Shown here piece by piece: positions 7,311-12,703 of a DNA stretch of 12,703 nt. Every line of letters starts with the position of its first letter. Within the stretch, counting starts at the first letter, position 1. Position numbers and translations under genes: made by a program. Source of the DNA: JAAYQA01 sp964510345. GTDB taxonomy: Bacteria > Bacillota > Clostridia > Tissierellales > Peptoniphilaceae. The notes beneath the pieces were generated by a model, which had not been told where the DNA came from, searched no databases, and was given only the letters and a program-made list of their open reading frames with translations. The stretch lies in the NCBI GenBank assembly GCA_964510345.1, contig CAZEBB010000043.1:1-12703 (forward strand), in the 5' to 3' direction.

Positions 7311-7319
7311 TGATATAAT
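7311..7319 (+). promoter_or_regulatory. Extended -10 promoter element for ftsE-ftsX-hydrolase
   Basis: TGATATAAT: a perfect TATAAT (7314-7319) with the TGn extension. The expected -35 region has no TTGACA-like hexamer and is occupied by the WalR-type repeat. The transcript would begin near 7326, with a leader of about 48 bases that contains a small inverted repeat (TCTCGA 7330-7335, TCGAGA 7345-7350) and the AGGAGG at 7361-7366. Confidence 0.7.
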
Positions 7320-7373
7320 ATTTCCGACATCTCGATCACTATTTTCGAGAGGAATTAGACAGGAGGCGATACA

Positions 7374-8060
7374 TTGATCGAATTTCAAGATGTCTCCCGC
7401 GTCTATAAAAACCAGGTGCGTGCACTTGACGGGGTGAGCTTCCGGATCCATCCGGGAGAATTTGTTTTTCTCATCGGAGAGTCAGGAGCGGGAAAATCGA
7501 CGCTGATCAAAATGTTGCTCAGAGAAGAGATCCCCACGTACGGCACGGTACTGGTCAACGGTGAAAACACCGCAAAGATTCGAGCGAGAAGAGTACCGCG
7601 TCATCGGCAAGCAATGGGCGTCGTGTTTCAGGACTTCCGACTGTTGGATGACCGGACCGTATTTGAGAACATCAGTTTTGCGCTGGAGATCTTCGGATAC
7701 AAGCATTCAGAGATCAAGAGTAAAGTTCGCGAGGCATTGGCTTTGGTCGATTTAAACCGACGCGCCGGCAACTACCCGAACCAGCTATCGGGCGGAGAAA
7801 AGCAGAGGGTGTCCATCGCCAGAGCGATGGTGAATCATCCGAATCTGCTGATCTGCGACGAGCCGACGGGTAACTTAGACCCCGACACTTCGTGGGAGAT
7901 CATCCGCGCACTCAGAGACATCAACAATACCGGCACCACCATCTTAATGGCCACACACGCGGCCGACATCGTCAATAAGATGCGAAAACGCGTGTTGGAA
8001 CTACACAGCGGAAAGCTCATCCGCGATGAGGAAGGCGGTGCGTATTCTGTCCAAGATTAG
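7374..8060 (+). CDS. ftsE: Cell division ATP-binding protein FtsE
   Basis: A 228-residue cytoplasmic ABC ATPase that partners FtsX. Walker A is GESGAGKST (35-43), the Q-loop VVFQDFRLL has Gln86, the signature is LSGGE (138-142), Walker B LLICDE ends in catalytic Glu163, and the H-loop His is 195. The FQDFRLL segment and the context decide for FtsE over other LolD-like ATPases. It starts with TTG at 7374, supported by AGGAGG (7361-7366) with a 7-base spacer; no better ATG exists. It overlaps ftsX by 35 bases (or 23 with the alternative ftsX start), so the two are translationally coupled and probably made in fixed ratio. It is the first gene after the WalR-type promoter. All nucleotide-binding residues are intact. 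Confidence 0.95.
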   Translation: MIEFQDVSRVYKNQVRALDGVSFRIHPGEFVFLIGESGAGKSTLIKMLLREEIPTYGTVLVNGENTAKIRARRVPRHRQAMGVVFQDFRLLDDRTVFENISFALEIFGYKHSEIKSKVREALALVDLNRRAGNYPNQLSGGEKQRVSIARAMVNHPNLLICDEPTGNLDPDTSWEIIRALRDINNTGTTILMATHAADIVNKMRKRVLELHSGKLIRDEEGGAYSVQD

Positions 8061-8943
8061 AATATGGCGCAATATTATCCGCGACGGTATTAAGGGAGTT
8101 TGGCGCAACAAAGGCATGGGCATCGCCTCGATCATATCGGTCACCGCACTATTGCTCATGTTGGGAGCGACACTGCTCCTCTTGCTGAATGTCAATATCT
8201 TCCTGCGCGATACACAGGAGAAAGTCGGCGACATCGATATCTTTATCTTAGCCGAGGCGACGACACAGGATCAGGAGGCGATCGATACATTTTTACGATC
8301 GTATCCGGGTGTCTCAGAACTGACGTATTATACGAAACAACAGGCTTATGAACACTTCCGCGCGTCATGGGAAGATGAAGCCTACCTTTTAGAGGGAATG
8401 GAAGATGCTTTCCAACCCTATTATGTGGTACAATTGGCAGATGTTACTCAATCGGATCGATTTGTCCAAGAGATTACCCAATACCCGGGTGTGGATAAGA
8501 CGAACTACTATCAAGACCTGATCGATCGGATTGAGACGATATCCACGACCGTACGCTATGTCGGCATACTGGTGGTTGGGGCATTGGTCCTCATCTCCTT
8601 TTTCATCATTTCCAATACGATCAAATTGACCGTAGTGGCGAGAGAAAGAGAAGTCGAGGTCATGCGCTATGTGGGCGCCAGCAGTGGCATGATCGAAGGT
8701 CCGTTCGTGATCGAAGGCATGCTGTTCGGGTTAATCGGCGCGGCGATTGCGTTTTTAGCCGTGTATCTCGGTTACCGAGAACTATTTGAACGATATAGCG
8801 ATTGGTTTTATCAACTGTCATCCAGCAATTTGGTGCATCCTCTCTTCATTCGCAGAGAGTTCCTCATCATTTTTGCCACGATGGGAGCCGGTATCGGAAT
8901 GCTGGGAAGTTTATTCTCGCTGAGAAAGTATCGAAGGATCTAG
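8026..8943 (+). CDS. ftsX: Cell division protein FtsX
   Basis: A 305-residue membrane protein with the FtsX plan: cytoplasmic N-terminus with WRNKGMGIASI, first membrane segment at about 33-56, an extracellular loop of about 120 residues (57-177), then segments near 178-200, 228-250 and 279-299. The conserved cytoplasmic element VAREREVEVMRYVGAS lies at 204-219. FtsX lacks a transport role; with FtsE it relays ATP-driven movement to a wall hydrolase bound to the extracellular loop. The obvious partner is the coiled-coil M23 protein 19 bases downstream. The start is either ATG 8026 with a weak GGAAAG site, or GTG 8038, which has GAGG at 8028-8031 with good spacing. Confidence 0.94.
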   Translation: MRKAVRILSKIRIWRNIIRDGIKGVWRNKGMGIASIISVTALLLMLGATLLLLLNVNIFLRDTQEKVGDIDIFILAEATTQDQEAIDTFLRSYPGVSELTYYTKQQAYEHFRASWEDEAYLLEGMEDAFQPYYVVQLADVTQSDRFVQEITQYPGVDKTNYYQDLIDRIETISTTVRYVGILVVGALVLISFFIISNTIKLTVVAREREVEVMRYVGASSGMIEGPFVIEGMLFGLIGAAIAFLAVYLGYRELFERYSDWFYQLSSSNLVHPLFIRREFLIIFATMGAGIGMLGSLFSLRKYRRI

Positions 8944-8962
8944 GAGACGAGGGGGAGACTGT

Positions 8963-10261
8963 ATGCAGCAAAAGAAAGGGATCGCGGCACTGCTGGCACT
9001 TACACTGCTGGTAACGCCAATTACCCCGGTATTTGCACAAAGTATCGAAGAATTACAAGAAGAAAACAAGCAGCGACAAATCCGTGTGGAAGAAGTGCAG
9101 AGCAATATCAACACCAAAGTATCGGAGCGTTCCGCTGTTTTAGATGAAATTGAAGTATTAGACCAAAATATCAGCGAGCTCGCGGTCGCCATCGATGAGA
9201 TTGAAGTCGAGATCACCGATTTGGAGACGGAGATCGATAAAAACAAAGAAGAGATCAAACGACTGGAGAAGAGAATCGAAGAAAACGAAACTCTCTTTGC
9301 CGAGCGCGTCAATTCGATGTTTAAGAGTCCAAAAGGCTCGTATATGCAAGTGTTACTGAACTCCGGCGACTTAGCCGATCTGATGTCGAGAAGTCAGATG
9401 ATGCAATCCATGGCGGATTTCGACAAGAGTCTGATCGCCGCTCTCAAAGGGGACCGTGAAAAGCTGGAGAAAGTTAAAGCGGATCTCGCTTCGCAAATGG
9501 AAGCGTTAGAAGAAAAGAAAACCGAGCTGGCGGACGAAAGAGATCAACTCTCGGTCGCTGCCGAGCAAAAGAATAACTATGTTTCATCGATTTCCGCTCA
9601 AATCAGCGACGAAAGCGCACTCAAAGATGCACTGATCGCCGATATGAACGAAACGGACGCACTGATCAGCCAGAAGATTGAAGAAGCGCGCATCGCAGCG
9701 GAAGAACGACGCAGAGAAGAAGAGCGTTTAGCGGCGGAAGCGGAAGAGCGAAGACGCGCTGCGGAAGCTGCGGAAGAGGCAGCCAGAGAAGCTGCGCAGG
9801 CGGAAGCCGCCAGTGCCGAGGAGACCTACAACAACTATCAAGAAGAAAACAGCAACTACGCATCATTGTATGACGCATTGGCTTGGCCGGTACCGTCATC
9901 CTACAATATCACCGACTACTTCGGCGGGCGCATTCACCCGATCACCGGCGTGTATCATCAGCATTTAGGTATTGATGTCGGTGCAGGAACCGGATCAGGC
10001 ATTGTCGCAGCACAATCGGGTACCGTCATCTTGGCATCGTGGAACGGCGGGTACGGGAACTGCGTCATGATCGACCACGGAAACGGCATGGTCACACTCT
10101 ACGGACATATGAATTCGATCTATGTCGGAGCCGGAACATGGGTTGAAAAGGGACAGACCATCGGAGAAATCGGAAATACAGGAATGTCGACCGGACCGCA
10201 CTTGCACTTTGAAGTGTCCGTCAATGGAGGCCGACAAAACCCGATGAATTACCTACAATAG
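8963..10261 (+). CDS. Secreted M23 (LytM) peptidoglycan endopeptidase with PcsB/CwlO-type coiled coil
   Basis: A 432-residue exported protein that should cut peptide cross-links in the wall. Signal peptide 1-25 (cleavage likely after VFA). Residues 27-240 form a long coiled coil interrupted by the PcsB/CwlO-type lobe NSMFKSPKGSYMQVLLNSGD (117-136) and DLMSRSQMMQ. Residues 236-287 are an Ala/Glu/Arg-rich helical arm. The LytM domain (about 306-432) keeps the HxxxD ligands His334 and Asp338, His382 in LYGHM, and HLH with His413 and His415, so it looks catalytically active. Pneumococcal PcsB has a CHAP domain and Bacillus CwlO an NlpC/P60 domain in this place; EnvC of proteobacteria has LytM but is inactive. 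Here the firmicute N-terminus carries an intact M23 domain. It lies 19 bases after ftsX with GGGGGAG before the ATG, in the same transcript, implying activation by FtsEX. Confidence 0.93.
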   Translation: MQQKKGIAALLALTLLVTPITPVFAQSIEELQEENKQRQIRVEEVQSNINTKVSERSAVLDEIEVLDQNISELAVAIDEIEVEITDLETEIDKNKEEIKRLEKRIEENETLFAERVNSMFKSPKGSYMQVLLNSGDLADLMSRSQMMQSMADFDKSLIAALKGDREKLEKVKADLASQMEALEEKKTELADERDQLSVAAEQKNNYVSSISAQISDESALKDALIADMNETDALISQKIEEARIAAEERRREEERLAAEAEERRRAAEAAEEAAREAAQAEAASAEETYNNYQEENSNYASLYDALAWPVPSSYNITDYFGGRIHPITGVYHQHLGIDVGAGTGSGIVAAQSGTVILASWNGGYGNCVMIDHGNGMVTLYGHMNSIYVGAGTWVEKGQTIGEIGNTGMSTGPHLHFEVSVNGGRQNPMNYLQ

Positions 10262-10267
10262 TCAATG

Positions 10268-10288
10268 GCCGCTTTCGAGCGGCTTTTT
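10268..10288 (+). terminator. Intrinsic terminator after the M23 gene
   Basis: A 6-bp stem GCCGCT/AGCGGC (10268-10273, 10278-10283) with a TTCG tetraloop is followed by five T residues. It lies 6 bases after the stop and ends the ftsE-ftsX-hydrolase transcript. Confidence 0.9.
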
Positions 10289-10293
10289 GCATG

Positions 10294-10326
10294 CCGTTAT
10301 CGACTTCGACCAATAACGGGTATAAT
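10294..10326 (+). promoter_or_regulatory. Promoter of the S41 protease gene with overlapping inverted repeat
   Basis: A consensus TATAAT at 10321-10326 lies 22 bases before the GTG start, giving a short leader of roughly 16 bases. The -35 region has only a weak TTATCG (10297-10302, 18-base spacer). A 7-bp inverted repeat, CCGTTAT (10294-10300) and ATAACGG (10313-10319), spans this region and ends one base before the -10 box. No T run follows, so it is not a terminator; it may be an operator. Confidence 0.55.
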
Positions 10327-10348
10327 GGACACGTAAGGAGTGATGCGA

Positions 10349-11578
10349 GTGAAGAACAAAGTGATCGTAGGATTGCTGGTCGTACTCGCTCTCATGGCGG
10401 GATATCGGATCGGGAGTTCGCGAATGCTGGAGAGCGTTATCGCGAGTGAAGAGAATCGAGTTCCAAATGAAGGCGAGGAAGCGGTGTTGTCGACACCGGA
10501 GTTAATTGAAAAAGCGGATTATTTGAAGACCTTTATCCAACAAAACTTTCTATTCGACACGACAGAACAAGAAATGAACGACGGGATGCTGAAGGGGATG
10601 TTTGACGCCCTGGAGGATCCGTATTCCATATACATGAATCCGGATGAGTTTACCGCCATGCAGGAAGATACCGCAGGAGCCTTCGGCGGGATCGGCGTGA
10701 CCGTATCGCCCGATGCCGAAGATAATCTGATCACCGTTGTGGCGCCCATTAAGAACACCCCGGCGGACCGCGCAGGGCTTCGTGCCGGCGATAAGATCAT
10801 TCGAATCGAAGGCGAAGACTTCACGGCGGATCGAATGGATCAGGCGGTGAAAATGATGCGCGGCGAACCCGGCACCGATGTGACGATCACCATACGCAGA
10901 CTGTCGTCGGAAAAACCGCCCGAGGAATTTGACGTCACGATTACGCGCGAGATCATCAATATCATCTCCGCAGAGGGACAGATGCTGGATGAGGGCGTCG
11001 GCTATGTGAATATCAGCTCGTTCGATGAGAACACCGACCGCTATTTTGACGAAGTTATGGACCGCTTGGAAGCCGAGGGCGCCAAAGGAATCGTCCTCGA
11101 TTTGCGCAACAACCCGGGCGGCCTGTTGGATACCGTGCTCAATATCGCCGATCGATTGCTGCCGGAAGGACCGGTGCTGATCACGAAGTCAAAAGACGGA
11201 AAAGAGATCGTCGAATCGTCCGATGCGAAGATGGACGACATCCCCATGGTCGTATTGGTGAACGAAGGATCGGCGTCCGCGTCCGAAATCCTCGCCGGAG
11301 CCATTCAAGATTATGAGAGAGCCCCGGTGATCGGCGTGACCTCTTTCGGTAAAGGAATCGTGCAGCGGATTATCCCGTTGGAAGACGGAAGTGGTTTTAA
11401 GCTCACCGTCAGCGAATACTTTACACCGGACGAACGAAAGATTCATGAGATCGGCGTGATACCGGATATCGAAGTGGTCTTTGAACCAGAAGATCCGACG
11501 TTTGGACCGGACGTCTTGGAGCAGGATAATCAATTGCAGCGCGCGATTGAGGAACTGAAGAAACAAATCGAACCGTAA
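10349..11578 (+). CDS. S41-family C-terminal processing protease (CtpA/CtpB type)
   Basis: A serine protease of the carboxyl-terminal-processing family, anchored outside the membrane by an N-terminal segment (about residues 4-19, VIVGLLVVLALMAGYR). Numbering from GTG 10349, a PDZ domain covers about 105-185 (GGIGVTVSP, DRAGLRAGDKI) and the S41 core 205-375. The catalytic dyad is Ser310 in GSASASE and Lys335 in SFGKG, with Gln339 four residues on; this spacing matches Bacillus CtpB. The segment LDLRNNPGG is also typical. I choose GTG 10349 because AAGGAG (10335-10340) is 8 bases before it, while the upstream GTG 10340 and ATG 10343 overlap or crowd that site. Such proteases trim or degrade envelope proteins; position after the FtsEX-hydrolase unit suggests a role in wall-enzyme turnover, which is inference. 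Confidence 0.93.
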   Translation: MKNKVIVGLLVVLALMAGYRIGSSRMLESVIASEENRVPNEGEEAVLSTPELIEKADYLKTFIQQNFLFDTTEQEMNDGMLKGMFDALEDPYSIYMNPDEFTAMQEDTAGAFGGIGVTVSPDAEDNLITVVAPIKNTPADRAGLRAGDKIIRIEGEDFTADRMDQAVKMMRGEPGTDVTITIRRLSSEKPPEEFDVTITREIINIISAEGQMLDEGVGYVNISSFDENTDRYFDEVMDRLEAEGAKGIVLDLRNNPGGLLDTVLNIADRLLPEGPVLITKSKDGKEIVESSDAKMDDIPMVVLVNEGSASASEILAGAIQDYERAPVIGVTSFGKGIVQRIIPLEDGSGFKLTVSEYFTPDERKIHEIGVIPDIEVVFEPEDPTFGPDVLEQDNQLQRAIEELKKQIEP

Positions 11579-11585
11579 GATCTTC

Positions 11586-11611
11586 AACCTCCGGGAAACC
11601 GGAGGTTTTTT
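11586..11611 (+). terminator. Intrinsic terminator after the S41 protease gene
   Basis: A 9-bp perfect stem (AACCTCCGG at 11586-11594, CCGGAGGTT at 11599-11607) closed by a GAAA tetraloop and followed by T residues to 11611. It begins 8 bases after the TAA. Confidence 0.93.
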
Positions 11612-11660
11612 GCAGGTCAATTCGTTGTCGTTTCTCCACAGTATCGTAGGAGGAGATGCT

Positions 11661-12703
11661 ATGTATACCATTCAAGCGAAAAATGCTGTGGAGCAGTCGA
11701 TCGTTCTGTCGGGCTGGATGCAGCAAAAGACGGACACGGCGGTCCTATGCGAACAAAAAGCGTATGCTGATATTGCGGTTGCGTGTAGTCTTACGAGGCG
11801 GCTTCGCGCGCACTTCTATCTCGTAGATGGGCTGACGGTCGGAATCGATGCGATGCGCTCGATGAAGCGCGCCGGGGTCATCCGGGCGGTGATTATCGGC
11901 GGCGAGGATTCCATTCGTTTGCAGGTTGAAAATCACCTGAAACAAGCGTTTAAGACGGTGCGACTCGCAGGCAAAGATGCAGCGGACACCGCTCGCAAAG
12001 CAGCGGAGTGGCTACACGAGAGACAGCCGATATCGGAGGTATGGGTGGAGAGGTCGAATGATCCGCTACAACGGCTCATCGCGGGAGCGAAGGCGGCTCG
12101 TACCGGCTGCGCACTGCTGCTTGGCGAGGGCGAGGAAGAGGAAGAGCTTATGAGGACGAAAGGTTGGAGTGTGCGAGATCGATCGCGAGAGGTTTTGTCC
12201 GCCAATACAGTCGTGATCGCGGATGCGGACCTGCTAAACTATCCCGCTTCTGCCGTGTTTGCGGCGGTCAAGAATGCGGAGATCGTCGATCCGAGGACAG
12301 AGGGTCGAGGAACTGTATACCGTATGGGAACGAACACATCGGTAATGCTGGATCCGGGGCATGGCAAGGGCGTCAACCGCTATGCGATCCGCGGGGCGAG
12401 TGAGGGCGAGGTCATGTTCGACTATTCTCGTATACTCGGCAAGAAGTTGGAAGCAGCCGGCTGGCGTGTCGGCTATACGCGGACGAATGTTTGGGAGAAC
12501 CCTTCATTAGCCGCACGCGGTCGTATGGCGGCCGGGTATGATCTTTTGTTGTCGCTGCATTCCAATGCGATGCCCGGGAATCAGCCGAAAGTGCGTGGCA
12601 CTGAAGTGTTTGACAGCCTCCAATCTCCCCATCCGATACTGGGCGGCGCCCTTTCACAAGCGATCGCAGAGGTCTTTGCGCACGCGAATCGCGGGGTGAA
12701 ATA
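11661..12703 (+). CDS. N-acetylmuramoyl-L-alanine amidase (amidase_3) with N-terminal CWB2-like repeats; 3' end missing
   Basis: The frame is open from ATG 11661 (AGGAGG at 11649-11654) to the right edge, 347 codons. The C-terminal part is a zinc amidase that cleaves the bond between N-acetylmuramic acid and L-alanine: DPGHG with His234, SEGE with likely ligand Glu248, SLHSN with His300, and the RGTEVF strand that follows. The final catalytic Glu is beyond the window. Residues 26-118 resemble a cell wall binding repeat 2 (CWB2, PF04122): YADIAVACSL, AGVIRAVIIGGEDSI, VRLAGKDAADTARKAA. Residues 125-210 look like a second, more degenerate copy. No signal peptide or membrane segment is visible at the N-terminus, which is odd for a wall enzyme. 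No clear promoter is seen between the preceding terminator and this gene. Confidence 0.88.
   Translation, partial: MYTIQAKNAVEQSIVLSGWMQQKTDTAVLCEQKAYADIAVACSLTRRLRAHFYLVDGLTVGIDAMRSMKRAGVIRAVIIGGEDSIRLQVENHLKQAFKTVRLAGKDAADTARKAAEWLHERQPISEVWVERSNDPLQRLIAGAKAARTGCALLLGEGEEEEELMRTKGWSVRDRSREVLSANTVVIADADLLNYPASAVFAAVKNAEIVDPRTEGRGTVYRMGTNTSVMLDPGHGKGVNRYAIRGASEGEVMFDYSRILGKKLEAAGWRVGYTRTNVWENPSLAARGRMAAGYDLLLSLHSNAMPGNQPKVRGTEVFDSLQSPHPILGGALSQAIAEVFAHANRGVK

Noticed and set aside
8911..9312. 133-codon minus-strand frame, Ser/Ile-rich
   Set aside because: It is the antisense of the coiled coil in the M23 protein, whose frame has a signal peptide and a ribosome site.
10340..10348. GTG 10340 or ATG 10343 as start of the S41 gene
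   Set aside because: They overlap or directly follow AAGGAG (10335-10340), too close for initiation; GTG 10349 has an 8-base spacer.
11612..11660. A promoter for the amidase
   Set aside because: TTGTCG at 11625 has no -10 box at 16-18 bases; I could not support a call.

Overview
The window looks like a chromosomal stretch from a Gram-positive bacterium of the Bacillota, most likely a clostridial or tissierellial lineage. The evidence is an FtsEX locus with a PcsB/CwlO-type coiled-coil hydrolase, a CWB2-type amidase, strong AGGAGG ribosome binding sites with frequent TTG/GTG starts, and compact intrinsic terminators. Base composition looks close to half G+C by eye. I see no insertion sequence, phage gene, tRNA, rRNA or CRISPR array.

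Left part (1-3545, + strand): the C-terminal 1,170 or so residues of one large ABC protein, with its start outside the window. It joins a MacB/LolD-type ATPase to an FtsX-like permease. Between the first and second membrane segments lies an extracellular region of about 820 residues holding two different repeat tracts, one of 5-residue and one of 8-residue period. A hairpin with A and T runs on its two sides (3546-3584) can end transcription from both directions.

Middle part (3602-7181, - strand): a PhnB-like VOC protein with its own promoter candidate, then, reading leftwards from 7181, a tight three-gene operon: 5-formyltetrahydrofolate cyclo-ligase, a CofE-like (F420-0:glutamate ligase family) protein, and D-serine ammonia-lyase. 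The operon ends at a hairpin at 4126-4146.

Right part (7289-12703, + strand): a cell-wall remodelling cluster in the order ftsE, ftsX, M23 endopeptidase with PcsB-like coiled coil, S41 (CtpA/CtpB-type) protease, and a CWB2/amidase_3 protein cut by the window edge. A site exactly matching the published WalR consensus (TGTWAH-N5-TGTWAH) lies just upstream of an extended -10 box in front of ftsE. This suggests that the essential cell-wall two-component system controls the ftsE-ftsX-hydrolase unit. FtsE would hydrolyse ATP, FtsX would pass the movement across the membrane, and the secreted M23 enzyme would be switched on by it; the S41 protease and amidase have their own transcription signals or terminator boundaries.

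The window is fully covered: the longest stretch without a gene is 192 bases (7182-7373). The most interesting items are the repeat-built extracellular domain of the ABC protein, the WalR box, the CofE-like gene in a folate-gene operon, and the amidase with no visible signal peptide.
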